Shown: one piece after another, positions 34,660 to 46,612 of the stretch
Numbering within the stretch: the stretch's first letter is position 1
How the letters are laid out: each line of letters starts with the position of its first letter
Assembly: GCA_963921425.1 (NCBI GenBank)
Contig: OY992838.1
Location: 10,292,001 to 10,356,000, forward strand
Reading direction: 5' to 3'
Length of the DNA: 64,000 nt
DNA from: Dryas octopetala
Lineage: Eukaryota; Streptophyta; Magnoliopsida; Rosales; Rosaceae
Made by a program: the position numbers and the translations under genes
The notes under the pieces: model-generated
Seen by the model: the letters and a program-made list of their open reading frames with translations, nothing else
Told to the model about the DNA's origin: nothing
Database searches by the model: none

Positions 34660-36523
34660 TCAACTAAAACCAGCGTCTTGAATTCTGCGCAGCATTTCAT
34701 TAACAGCCCCTGCAATCTCATCCACCGTATTTAGCATGCACCCTTCTTCAATCTGTCCAAATTCACAACCAAAATTAAATAGAATTAATTAATTTTCAAT
34801 GAATAAAACCACAATTAGTTGTAGCACTAAATTTGGCAAAACAAACTCATTAAATGTTCATTATATTTTCAAATTTTACAAACATTTTTTTTATATAACA
34901 ACATTTTTATCGATCATTCACACTATACCCACTCTATGCATACGCAGTGCAAAACAAATGACAAATAATGTGGTGTGACAAATCATAAATATAAGATAGG
35001 GTACAAACTGATTGGTTGATAAAGTCTTGTGTCTGTCCTGTAAAAAGGTCTGAGATGAAATGAAATCCAACCTTTATTAAAGTGGAGTGGCGCTATTACC
35101 ATTTTTCTCTTCATTATTTTATCCTCTTTTGATGAGATTTTCAATCACAATCTTTTCCAAATTGAACTCGAAAAACCAAACATTTAAAAACAATTCATTT
35201 GGCTAACCAAGCATAAAGTTGCTATGGCAGTGCTGTAATTAATATATGAGTGCTTAAAGCTGTAGATTCATCACACTTTTTAGTGTCTCTGAAAAGATAT
35301 TAATTAGGACTAAACATTTTTATGTGATGAGTAATTTTGTCTTAAAATAAAAAATCTATAACAGGAATGCAATCATTAATTGAATAGACTTGGGTGTAAA
35401 ACTAATTAATTACCTTAACACTAACAGAGTAGAGGACCATTTCATCAACTGTGGTGACATTGAGGTGAAGAACACTGAGCCTAAGACTTTGAAACCCAGC
35501 CACCATCTTCAAGAGCTGCCTAGGCCTTTTCTTCGACAGTATCTTAAGGTTGGCATGGCTGTCCACCATGGTCACTTCTATGTCAGCTGCAGCTGCCCAC
35601 TGGTTCTGATTCTGATGATCATGATTATGAGCCACCGACTCGTTGTGACTCTGAGTTGCACGAGTTGAGAACTGTGGGAAGGTAAAGAACTCAGCCAAGG
35701 GTACTTGTTGTTGCTTCTTGGTCCTCTTGTGGCTGCAGCTGTCCATGGACTGCAAGAGCTGCTCCATCTCCTTCACAAAATTAATGGCACCCCCAATAAT
35801 TGATGCTTGATCACCCTATATAACACAAATATAAACCACATGATTAATTATAATTATCCCCAAATTGTAATATTCTCGTATCAGATAATCTGTAGCATAA
35901 TAATATTAAGAAGAACAAAAATTTAGATTACACAGTTAGTCAAGGGTCAATCTAATCAATGATTCAGATTCACAGTTTGATAAGAGACTGACCCTTTGAA
36001 CATAAGATGGTGGCATCAATGAACGGAGGACGGCGAGGTACTCATTCATTTGTTTACGGCGGTTGCGCTCCACTACAATGTGGGTCATCCGCTGGTTCTC
36101 AATTTCTTCCTTGTTCTTGCTGCTTCTGGTGCGACGTCGTTTTCGTCTACCTGTTGTTGTTGTTGCTGTGGCTGGTGGCGGCGGTGGCGGTGTTTCCATG
36201 GTAGCTGGGAAGTGAGATTGGTCAACTGTGCAGGCCTCTGGTGAGGAATTGTTGGGATATTCCCATGAATCTTTCACATTTTGCAGGAGTGAAGGAGATG
36301 ATGAGCAGTAGTCCCAATTTTCATGTAGACCTTGTTGATGATGCTGCTGATCTATGTGGTTGTGATCAAGAGTTTCAAGAAAGGCTTTGTCTTCTTGATC
36401 TTGTAAGCTAATAAAGTCACAGCCCCAAGAAGCTCCTCCTCCTGCTCCTCCAAAAGAGTAGAAATCTTTGCAACCATAGCTAAATGGGTACTCTTTTGGG
36501 TAAACCACAGCTTCTAATGCCAT
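34660..36523 (-). CDS. BHLH96: bHLH transcription factor, bHLH94/96 type (subgroup Ia)
   Basis: Three exons, 35993-36523, 35414-35815 and 34660-34752, join in frame into 341 residues. The ATG at 36523 gives the family start [11 protein letters not shown]; the frame continues upstream only with a GTG, so this start is firm. The bHLH domain begins at [20 protein letters not shown] and its basic region carries H148, E152 and R156, the H-E-R set that reads E-box/G-box DNA. The first intron falls inside the domain after SYVQR, and helix 2 resumes as [16 protein letters not shown]. Residues from about 245 ([20 protein letters not shown]) form the ACT-like C-terminal domain of this subgroup, ending in a short last exon. 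His/Gln- and Pro-rich runs fill the N terminus. It is expected to be nuclear and to act as a dimer. Subgroup Ia also contains SPCH, MUTE and FAMA, but this protein matches the bHLH94/96 branch (Arabidopsis At1g72210/At1g22490). Confidence 0.93.
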
Positions 36524-36624
36524 CCCTTTAATTAGTTTCACTCTCTAATCACTTTTTAACTACAACTCTAGCTAGGTTGCTAAAGAGGGTTGATGGGTAT
36601 GCTATAGTAGTAGTCTCTGAAAGT

Positions 36625-36633
36625 GTATATATG
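36625..36633 (-). promoter_or_regulatory. Probable TATA box of the bHLH gene
   Basis: On the minus strand a TATATATAC-type word lies about 100 bases before the start codon at 36523, at a fitting distance for a short leader. Based on position and sequence only. Confidence 0.45.
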
Positions 36634-37466
36634 AGGGGCTTGTTTGTTGTGTGTTTCTGAAGGGAAGGAGGGTTAGAAGCTGCAAAGCTTTTTCCTCTAA
36701 CAAAAACCCAAATCAAAGAAATTTATTAGGCTTTGATGAGCCCAAAGCACTACTCATACAAAAGACCAAACAAACTAACCCTTTTATAAACGTTACAATA
36801 AGAAAGCCTGGTTCCTTTAAAGAGCTTTAACCAAACAAACAAAAAGCTACATTGTGTTGCACGTGAGATTTCATGTAGACCAGTCACTGGATCAGAGACT
36901 AGAGATTAGAGAGGAGAGATTCTCTTGGCTCTCACAGAGATAACTATACTATACTATACTAATTCATGTACTAATACATTAGAGTAATTGTCACATGTAA
37001 TACATTTACTAATTACATTATTCATAACATTTTACTTATAAATTAGATGTACTTAATTAACTTTAATGGCATACACATTCAATAATGTTTTCTCGTGGGG
37101 TCAAAATTAATTAAGAAGTGAAGTGGGGAATATAGAGAATATGCATGCAAACTAAATTAGAATTTAGGGCTCTGTCGGGTGTGGGCGAACGACGTCGTTT
37201 TAAGCAATTGAAAAATAGCCTCATGCTAGCACACTTCATTGCTCATCCTCTTCGACCTCCTTAAAAATTAACAGCCTCTTTGAGGCATTTCTATAAACAC
37301 CATTGACCCCTTCAATTTTACGGATTAAATAAAAATTCATGGGTCAATTGAGCTCATTTGCTCCAATATTGTAGATCCGCCTATGCTTAATTTGGTAGAT
37401 TAGTTGTTTTAGTGCTTTGAAAGTTTATGTGTATTAAGAAATGTTTGTCAGTTAAAAAAAAAAAAA
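36634..37466. other. Upstream region of the bHLH gene
   Basis: A+T-rich. An 'actatactatactatact' microsatellite lies at 36943-36960, and a short 'acgacgtcg' palindrome (ACGT core, bZIP-type site) at 37189-37197. No gene. Confidence 0.4.
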
Positions 37467-37972
37467 AGGCCAAATGACACTTTTGGTGTTTGTACTTTTG
37501 TTAAATTTTCACTTTGGTCCTGTTTTTTTTATTTTGGCAATTTTAGTCATGTATTTTTAATACGATAACAATTAAGTTCAAATCATTAACCTTATTTAAA
37601 TTGATGATGAAAATTTCGACATGCATTGCACGTGAGTGACATTTCAGACATCTTTTTCCACTTGGATGCCTATATAAGCTCATATGCGCCCTTATACGCA
37701 ATCAGTAAGGAAAATTAAGAAGTTTCAACGTTATACTAAATATGTTAAATGACGAGTAGAGGCTTACATAGGCATCTAGGTGGACTAAAATATTAGAAAT
37801 GACACTCATGTGCGAAACACATGCTTGTACGTCAAATTTTTTGTCAACAATTTAAACGATGTTAACTATTTGAACTGAATTGCTATTATATAGAAATTCG
37901 TTAAAAAATAAAAATACATGAACAAATTAGAAATTCTGTGAAAGTACAGGGACTAAAAGTGTCATTTGACCA
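37467..37972. mobile_element. Inverted-repeat element in an A-run (MULE-like or MITE), about 506 bp
   Basis: The left end GGCCAAATGACACTTTTGGT and the right end, reverse complement GGTCAAATGACACTTTTAGT, are inverted repeats; the match continues through 'gt.ctttcac'/'gt.cttttgtt'. Runs of A on both outer sides could be a 9-bp duplication but are too simple to prove it. Noncoding. Confidence 0.6.
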
Positions 37973-38108
37973 AAAAAAAAATTCGTAACACTTTGGAATA
38001 TAAGTAGGTTGGAATTTTAACTAATCGAATAAGGTCCAATTATCAATACCGACCAATTTTGTAGAATAATCTCATTAGTATATAACTATATATTGTACAA
38101 ATTAGTTT

Positions 38109-39048
38109 GGGAAATAAACGTCAGTAGCACTTTTTCATAAAACATTTACAATTCTAGTACCCAACAATAATCTTTGAAGAAATAGCACTTTTTGGACAGA
38201 AAAAGTCTCAAATGCCTCTTCCTCTCTCCCCAAACCGCCACAATGTCATTTTATCTCAAATTTTCTTAGTATTGCAGACCACATCTTTAATTTTCTCAAA
38301 TTTTCTCAGTATTGCAGATTTGTGGGTGGGCTAATTAAAGTTAAAGAACTTAATTGGAGAGCAAACCCCTTGCCCGGCCACCATCAGCCGACGCCTAAAA
38401 ATTGAAAGCAAATTATTAAAATGAGAAAGAAATTGTGATTAAAGTGATTAACAACAGCAAACCCCTTGCCCACCATCAGTCGATGCCCACCATCATCGTC
38501 AAACAACTTAATCCTAACTTTTTTATGTCACCCAGGTGTTGCAAATCGTTCACCAACTTTTTTATTAATCCCAGCTATTGTTCTCAGTATTGCAAATTTG
38601 TGGGCATCGGCTGATGGTGGTTTGTTTTTCTGACTGTCCATATAGTCGACGTCAAGACATCTTACAAGGGGGTTTGTTGTTGTTGTTGGGTTGAGAATGG
38701 TGGTAGGTTTGAGAGGATGAAGATTAGGATTGAGAGGAACAAGACATGGAAGAGAGAGAGAAGGAAAGAGAGAGAAAGAAAGAGATGGAGAGAAAGAGAG
38801 AGAGAGAGAAAAGGAAGAGAAAATGGTCGGCGGCAGAGTTTTTCTGAAAATATTATTGGTCTAAAATTTTGTTGATTAATTCGGGTAACCCATTAAAAAT
38901 TTGATGTTTAGATGAATAGCATTTGAGACTTTTTCTGTCCAAAAAATGTCATTTGTGCAAAGATTATTATTGGGTGTTAAAATCCTAAACTTAAACTTTT
39001 AATTTTATGAAAAAATGCTACCGACTTCTATTTCCCAACTATCTTTAT
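38109..39048. mobile_element. MULE-like element with ~120-bp inverted terminal repeats
   Basis: The left end GGGAAATAAACGTCAGTAGC and the right end (reverse complement GGGAAATAGAAGTCGGTAGC) begin inverted repeats of about 120 bases. They run through 'cccaacaataatctttg', 'ttttttggacag' and 'aaaagtctcaaatg'. Long terminal repeats of this size fit Mutator-like elements, but the flanking 9-mers match only partly. The interior has GA-rich DNA (38750-38820) and a repeated 'caaaccccttgccc' motif. No transposase. Confidence 0.65.
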
Positions 39049-39794
39049 GCAACAAATTAACTCTTAAAACTTTATACACCGCTAATGCACTATTAAATTA
39101 ATAAAAAAAATGTAGGTTTTGTTGGTGTGGGCCCAAGAGCATATTCCATGTCATGAACAGAACACAATTTTAGTGTGAGGACGGTCATCTCCCTGGTCAA
39201 CCGAATCTCTGCATGTGAATGCAAAGGGCAATTTGGTCATTTCAGCAAAGTACTGCAGCCTTCTTTCATAATTTCTGATTGGAGATCGACGTGACCATGG
39301 TTTCATTTGGTAATAATATGGTCGGACACTTGGACATAAAAAAGAGAAAGATGACGAAAAGCTGGTGATGACCCAGAGATTCTGATGAAGATCTATTAGC
39401 AGAGAGAGAAAGAGAGAGAAAGAGAGAAAAACAACAGAAACAGCAGCGAGTTCAGACTCAGGTGTCGGACATGGTCAGAGGAATCCATGTGACCTCACAA
39501 ACTGCCATTCTGTAATCATCTCCGATGAAGACTAGGTCTCCATCTTCCCTTTCCCAAGACCACTGTACCATCACTGTTTTCTTCTTTATTTGTTTAATAT
39601 ATAGACTTCATTATTGGCACAATAGGGATATACAATCACATCAACAGTGAACAATTTATAAGCTAGCAGGCAAGCTTGTATCGTAATTATTGTAAGTTCA
39701 CTCAAAATATTTATAACCTAACAGTGAAAACTAACTCCGTTAGTCACCATACATTTGCTTTTAAAGAAATTTAGACATTCGTTTCAAAATTAAT

Positions 39795-40090
39795 TGATAA
39801 TTAAAGAATTAATCCAAACCTTTATAAGTCACTAGCAAAGCCCTCATATTTTCGATGTGAGATTTTCTCAACACGCCCTGCCATTTAAGCCTAAGACGTA
39901 GACAATTTATATTAGGTGACGTGAGAGCATGTGTAGCCATTAGGTGCATCATGTGGATAACATGTTCTGAGACCATAAAGAAATTTAGCATCTATCCCAA
40001 AACTAATTGGCAATGAAAGGAGTAGATCAACCCTTTATAAGCTACTAGTAAAACCCTCACATTTTTTATATAAGATTCTCTCAATAGCTA
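39795..40090 (-). mobile_element. Degenerate TRIM copy
   Basis: The same order of words as in the intact TRIMs is visible with many changes: 'aaaactaattggcaatg', 'ctttataagc', 'ctctcaa', and an eroded primer-binding site (reverse complement of 'tgttctgagaccat'). The interior 'ggtgacgtgagagcatgtgt' corresponds to 'ggtgacgtgggagcacgtgt' of the 31058-31421 copy. It is an old insertion. Confidence 0.6.
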
Positions 40091-40326
40091 TATGGTAGAA
40101 ACTTCCTAATATATGATGTTTAAGTGACAAGGTTCTCTCAGACCAAAAGGAAAAAGTCAGTTTGACATCCTTAAATATAGATGTTACAATCTACACAAAA
40201 CATTAGTAAAATATAAATTTAACAAATTGTCCAAATTTATAAGTTCGTCTATAATATGAATATTGTATGTAATACAAATAGATATGATCTAACAATTGAA
40301 AAATCTATATCTTCTTTTTTGTGAGA

Positions 40327-40585
40327 AATTAAGATTTAAACCATAATAGTGGAAAAATAAACTCGTCAATTAAAGTGTGTTTGTATGTCATATGAATCTG
40401 TATAGTAAAATTTTGCAAATTTATGTATAGCCTAAACACTAGAAACTTTTGGTTTGTATTAATTAAGATTTATACCATAATAGTGGAAAAATAAACTCGT
40501 CAATTAAAGTGTGTTCGTATGTCATATGAATCTGTATAGTAAAATTTTTGCAAATTTATGTATAGCCTAAACACTAGAAACATAA
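40327..40585. repeat. 134-bp direct tandem duplication
   Basis: The block from 'aagatttaaaccataatag' (about 40331) is repeated from 'aagatttataccataatag' (about 40465) at a 134-base offset, ending each time with 'cctaaacactagaaac'. The copies are nearly identical, so this is a fairly recent duplication. Confidence 0.8.
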
Positions 40586-40596
40586 CTATTTTATAA

Positions 40597-41227
40597 GAAA
40601 AAATTTACAAACATGACATGCATATATTTTAATGGTTGTTTCATTTCAGGACATTAATTTTGGTTTGTGTTAATGAATGATACATATTTTCATTTTGTGT
40701 CAATTAAGGATCATGTTTTTTTTTTTTTAGTTTTTATCTCAACTTTGGCCTGACGTTGGACCCATCAAAACTTCACCAAACTCAAAAAAATTATACTGAA
40801 TTTAAAAATATACATATTCTCTTTACAACCATATAAAGATTACCCAAATCGGATGTCTACAAATCTAGATAATCGGCCTCAAAGTAAGGTACCCGAAACT
40901 GTCCAATTTTCCAAATTTTTTCCCAGAGGTCTGATTGGACAGTTTTTGGTACCCTACTTTTGGGCCGATTATCTAGATTTGTAGACATCCGATTTGGGTA
41001 ATCTTTATATGGTTGTAAAGAAGAGATGTATATTTTTAAATCCAGTATAATTTTTTTGAGTTTGGTGAAGTTTTGATGGGTCCAACGTCAGGCCAAAGTT
41101 GAGATAAAAAAGGGTCCTTAATTGACATAAAATAAAAATATGTGTCTTTCATTAACACGAATCAAAATTAATGTCCTGAAATGAAACAATCATCAAAATA
41201 TGTGTCATATTTATAAGTTTTTCCCTA
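40597..41227. mobile_element. Large foldback element with ~300-bp near-perfect arms
   Basis: The left arm (about 40597-40905) and right arm (about 40920-41227) are inverted copies with few mismatches. They share 'ttgtttcatttcaggacatt', 'caactttggcctgacgttgg', 'aaccatataaagattaccca' and 'ctagataatcggcc' with their reverse complements. The centre is a short loop near 40910. No open frame. Transcribed from either side, it would form a ~300-bp hairpin RNA. Confidence 0.85.
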
Positions 41228-42302
41228 TTTTATATTGTCAAAATTTTTTGACAAGAGAATATTTCAAGGTGTTAAAATGTTACTTCTACCAATAATAATA
41301 TTTAATACTAATTAATTAATAACCTCATTTCAATAAGACATTCTCTAGGACTTCCTCCCTTGTTTCTTGGGCTTTCGCTCCATGGAATTTGGTCGACACC
41401 CAAGTTCTATTTTACTATTTTTCCTTCTGTTTTAATATTGCTGTACACTGAATTGTTTTTTGAGTTATTCCATTAGTTGGGTTTAATTACCATCTTACCA
41501 CCGTTCGATCTACTAAAAAAATAAGGAAAATCTATACCAACCTGGCATTCCTTTGAATGTATCACGAATAATTGTAGTTAATAAGATTCGATTACCAAAT
41601 TAAATCTTAAATAGAATGCAACTTGGTTAGTGTTATTATTATTATTTTTTGGTTCAGTGTTTTCCTCCTTAATTAAGATCTCTCTTTGAAAAGCAACACC
41701 TAGCTAATTTGGAATATTGTTGATTTGATATCTACTAAATTATATATGAGTAAAGTAGTAAACTAAGGGCTCCTATATTAACTTATTGCTGTATCAAGTA
41801 TCACATTACGTTAGCACATCTTGCTTTCAAGTTTCGAAGACGACTCATGCATGCTACTAGTTCTTTTTGGGTTAGATTCATGCTACTAACTTAGTGGCTC
41901 TTAATTTATCCAAGCGGTAGAAATTGATAGTATAACTTATCAGCATTTTAATATATAATTTGTTAAACCTCTGTTTATTGGACGTTTATCTCATATTCAT
42001 CGAGTATATTATAATGAGTTATCTCTAAAGAGAGAAAAACTTACATGTAACAAGAGTAAATACATACTCTCTCACATGCTAGTTTTTGGCTATTAATTAT
42101 AAGAGAGTGGGTGTATACACCTGCAGTTACATGTAAATTTTTCTTCTCTAAAGAAATATTAATTAGTCGTCATCTCCAGATTCAAAGTTATTTGAGTTTT
42201 AACTGCCGAATGGTGTGCTCCCCCACCACTTGGTGTGGTTATTTCCCCATCTGCTGGTGTTCTCCCACCATTCAAAGTAGTTTCACCACATTTACTAGTC
42301 AT

Positions 42303-42666
42303 TGTTGAGAGTAATGTGGAGCAATGTCCCACATCGAAAAACTAGAGTTTAGCATATGTGTTTATAAGTCTTGGGCCTCTCCACCCATTGCCAATTGGTT
42401 TTGGGTTGGATGCTCAAATTCTATCATGGTATCAGAGTTTGGTTATCCGCATGTAAGGTCCAACGGCCACACGTGCTCCCACGCCACCCAATACAATTTG
42501 TTCACGTGTAAGACTCAAAATCTCGCCACATGTGCGGGGGCGTGTTGAGAGTAATGTGGAGCAATGTCCCACATCGGAAAACTAGAGTTTAGCATATGTG
42601 TTTATAAGTCTTGAGCCTCTCTACCCATTGCCAATTGGTTTTGGGTTGGATGCTCTAATTTTATCA
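42303..42666 (+). mobile_element. TRIM retrotransposon, 364 bp, plus orientation
   Basis: The two LTRs of 124 bp each (42303-42426 and 42543-42666) start TGTTGAGAGTAATGTGG and end TATCA. The primer-binding site TGGTATCAGAG (initiator Met-tRNA type) follows the first LTR directly, and a G-rich tract (gcgggggcg) precedes the second. The flanking five bases are GTCAT and ATCAT (4 of 5), a likely target-site duplication. It has no coding capacity and would need enzymes from a full-length LTR element. Confidence 0.93.
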
Positions 42667-44139
42667 ATCATCTCTCCAGTTTGGTGTAGGTGCTCTCTTA
42701 CATATCTGATATTATATATATAATGTTTATTCTGATTTGTAATCATTCATATATATAAGATAAAATTATTTTTAAAGAAATGTACCGGGGTTCCGCATAC
42801 TAGAGGAAACAGGCCGGGATATGGTAGTGACAAATTCGACCATGTACGTCCCACCTTGTTATCGTCCCTAAATGTTATGAGACCATAATAAAATCATAAT
42901 CTTTTTCCACAATTTATCAATTTCAATAAGGTTTCTCATATACTCTCCAAAACCCTAGCTATACTCTAACCAAAAAATTATAGTGTGTGTGTGTGTGTTT
43001 TTTTTTTTTAAGTCCGGTGCACAAGACTTCCATGAAAGTGTGGTCCAAGTGAGGTTTTGTAATTCTCGCAGTTAAGAAACATTTGAGGTCTTAGAATTTG
43101 AATCCCCTCTTCTCAGTATTGTTTGATTAAAACAAAAGTGCATGTGCTCTAAAATTATAATTTAGAAAAAGAAAAAGAAAAATTAAATTGTTGTGATTAA
43201 ACACCTTATCGATCTGATCTTCCAAATGATCGGTAGGAATAGCTTGTCAAAGGATTTCAGAAATCTAAATTGAGGGCTTGTCAACTAGCATCTCCAACAA
43301 AACTACACCCCTACCTCAATTTTATGTCTAAATATACATATTAGGCTTCGTCATTAGTGGAATACAGTCCTACTCGTACCTAGCTAGAGGGGTCTTTATA
43401 ATTAGCACAACTCATCACCTAACAAAACACCACCACATTAAGATGAATCCAGATTATGTTGATTAATTATCCCATATAATCTCTTCCCTATAATGACATG
43501 TGCTTAAGGCGCAAAGTACGCTTAGCAGAACCTTTTAGCTTACGCAAGTGGCCACAATATGTACAAGTCGGTTTATATATTAATTGACTGTGTGGTGTGT
43601 TTTAAACAACTTGTTGGACAACATATCTGTGTTATTGAATTGCTACACTCATTAGAATATTTGTTTGTTGACTTTTTCATGAAACCATGCATGCATTTGG
43701 GACCTCAAATTCTGGGAACCTGCTAATTGTTCTTCATTATTTGCTGCTTTGCAATTTTTTTGTTAAGATTCGAGCAGTGGTTGGATGGATATATGCTTAC
43801 CTCACTATAATAGGGATGATCCCTAGTTTAATCATATATATTTAAGCATGGCAAACGATCCAAATATCAACTAATTAAGTCGATTCGTATATATATATAT
43901 ATATATGCGCTAAAATTTCGGTCTAATTAAATTAATTACCTCAAAAGTTAGATCACATAATTTGATTTTGGATCCTCTATTGATCTTTTTGATATTGATA
44001 TTGTCTTAACTACGTTGTTTTAAACTTTTGTTTAATTTTTTTTAATATATATAAATTCTAGATATGAAAACTTAAATTGCTTAATTCAGTCTGAAATCTA
44101 AAGTAAAACATTAGCAAAGTATCATATTTATCAATTTAC

Positions 44140-44271
44140 TGATAGAATTTGACCATCCAACCTAAAATCAATTGACAATGGGTGAAAAGGTCCAAGACCT
44201 TATAAGCACATATGCTTACAAACTATATCTAGTTTTCTGATGTGGGACATTACTCCACATTACTCTCGACA
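44140..44271 (-). mobile_element. Solo LTR of the TRIM family
   Basis: The block starts TGATAGAATT and ends 'actctcgaca', the reverse complement of a TRIM LTR. It carries small insertions (132 against 124 bases) and lacks an adjoining primer-binding site or second LTR. It probably arose by LTR-LTR recombination. Confidence 0.75.
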
Positions 44272-45465
44272 TAAATAAATGTTTATTCCCACATTCACGG
44301 GAAGAGTTCAACTCTTACCCTCACCCTTTGAATATAAAAAATAAAAAATTTTACGGGGTTAGGATGATAATATATATTTTGGCTAATTAACTTGCAGTAG
44401 GTATTTACATTTTGAGTCGATTTTGCTTTGCGATATGTAGGAGATCGATCAGTCTCCATCGAATCATTTGTTTTTTCAAGTTACTAAAGATCGAGCTAGC
44501 TCAGATCTTGATGTCGTGTGATCTATTCAAGACAAAGGTCGTTCTCCAATGGATCATGTGGCTAGACTAGATATGCCATTTCACGGGAAGTCCATGCAAA
44601 GTTGTCTAGGTTTTGTTTGTGGAAATTAAAATATATTCTTGTAAATAAAAGGTGTATTCGTAAAGGGTTTGCTTACAACTAAACTATGTACCTTAAACTA
44701 TGTGCCTATAAGATTATGTAAATAATAATTATTAAAGAAATGTTATATTTACTCGTTATATGTAAGAATTTCTCGTGTCTATAAGTATTTTTTAAAAAGC
44801 TTAAAATACTTTCAAATGGCTAAAAAAGTTTTTAAATATTTATAAACATTTTGTGTACGTGATTTAGCTAGGAATGTATGTGTAAGATTGTAAGCAATAT
44901 TGTACGTGTTCGATAACTTATGCGCGCATATATATAAACATATAGTTGAAATTACTCTATGTTACAAATCTAGCTCTATACCATTCATCCCTATATTTCA
45001 TTTTCCTTCTGAAGTTGTCCCATCTATATATATAGTACCGCAATAATTGCCATTAATATTGAATGAGCCTCAAACTCCATGCTTGCATCTTTGAGAAAAG
45101 AAAGACTAATTGGCTAGCTATTAATTGAAGACTAATTAGCTAGCTATTGGAAGACTAATTAGCTAGCTGGGTACCCTTATCCAAGATTCAAAATGTAGTG
45201 TTCATGATCGATCTAAATTTCTCTCTGTTGGATAGGCCTGCATTATTGTCACATGCTTGTAGCCTGCTACAAGCCATTGCAGCCTATACTGAAAAATATA
45301 CAGTAGCTAGCTAGCTTAATTAATAGAGTTAGAGAGCTTCAGGCCCTGTAACATGAGGGCTGTCTGTTGTCTGATCCCGATAAGGGTCTCATGTTATTAG
45401 GCCTCGCTGGAGCTTCATTGAAATTAAAATGGTGTACTAGCTAAGCTAGCTAGCACACTAGCACT

Positions 45466-46205
45466 GGCAAGGTAATTCAGTACTCTAGTTTGACCACTTC
45501 AAACAAAGTGGCTTATTTATTCGGCATATATATATATATATATGGCAAGGCAGTACTCTAGTTTGACCACTTCAAACAAAGTGGCTTATTTATTCAGCAT
45601 ATATATATATATATATATATAGAGGGCCCTTCCAATAAGGGATCCCTCATTTAGTGTTAAATGAGGGATCACCTTGTGGGGTCCACACGAGTCGTTTTAT
45701 GTTAATCCGAACCGTCCATTTTTTACATCTCCATTAATAGATCATCCTTGCAAAAAATCAGCCAAATCGAAAATCGTTTACCCGTTTGATTAAGCGGTCA
45801 AAGTTTAGGTGTTTATAGAGGAATTTGTTGTTCGTCCATTTGTTTTAAACTTTGACCGTTTAAATGAACGATTAAACGATTTCCGATTTAGCTGATTTTT
45901 TGCAGGGATGATCTATCAATGGAGATGTAAAAAATGGACAGTTCGGATTAACACAAAACGACTCGTGTGAGCCCCACAAGGTGATCCCTCATTTAACACT
46001 AAATGAGGGATCCCTTATTGGAAGGGCCCTCTATATATATATATATATATATATGGCAAGGCAGTACTCTAGTTTGACCACTTCAAACAAAGTGGCTTAT
46101 TTATTCGGCACATATATATATATATATATGGTAAGGTAATTCAGTACTCTAGTTTGACCACTTCAAACAAAGTGGCTTATTTATTCGGCATATATATATA
46201 TATAT
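45466..46205. repeat. Four ~80-bp tandem units, split by a MITE
   Basis: The unit 'cagtactctagtttgaccac' + 'ttcaaacaaagtggcttatt' + 'tattcggcatatat(at)n' occurs four times, starting near 45478, 45551, 46063 and 46142. Units 2 and 3 are separated by the MITE at 45621-46032. Each unit ends in its own (AT)n microsatellite. The MITE must have entered the (AT)n of an existing array. Confidence 0.85.
45621..46032. mobile_element. Palindromic MITE, AGGGCCCTTCC family
   Basis: Inverted ends AGAGGGCCCTTCCAATAAGG are exact on both sides, and the palindrome continues through 'gatccctcatttagtgttaa' and into the central core. It sits inside a TATATA run on both flanks, suggesting insertion at TA. The core (acatctccatt.atagatca, aaaaaatcagc.aaatcg) is shared with the other MITEs in this window. 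Confidence 0.85.
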
Positions 46206-46602
46206 AGGATCATTTTATTGAGGTATACCTCAACTTATTTATGTTGAGATATGATTTTGTTGGAGTCCACACGAGTTATTTTGTGTCGATCCGAACCGTT
46301 CATTTTTTACATTTCCATTGATAGATCATCCTTACAAAAAATTAGTTAAATCGGAAATCATTTCCCTATCTAATTTTGATAAAATAAATGGACAAACCAA
46401 ATATTTTCAATGAAATCATCCATTTATTTGATCAAAGTTAGATAGACAAATGATTTTCGATTTGGCTAATTTTTTGCATGAATGATCTATCAATGGAGAT
46501 GTAAAAAATGAACGGTTCGGATTGACACAAAACGACTCGTGTGGGCCTCAATAGGGTATACCTTAACATAAATAAGTTGAGGTATACCTCAATAGAAGAA
46601 GC
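46206..46602. mobile_element. Palindromic MITE, GAGGTATACCTCAA family
   Basis: The left end 'ttgaggtatacctcaactta' is mirrored by 'taagttgaggtatacctcaa' at the right, flanked by TA repeats. The core contains the shared 'gatcatccttacaaaaaatta' and 'aaatggacaaacc' motifs. Noncoding. Confidence 0.8.
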
Positions 46603-46612
46603 ATATATATAT

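Noticed and set aside
36327..36355. Resemblance of the antisense of the bHLH coding sequence to miR172 (ttgatgatgctgc).
   Set aside because: Only the 3' part of the microRNA matches; the 5' seed does not. The match comes from the His/Gln codon run, so it is not a credible target site.
36524..36541. A longer N terminus for the bHLH protein.
   Set aside because: The extra six codons begin with GTG; the ATG at 36523 gives the family-typical start.
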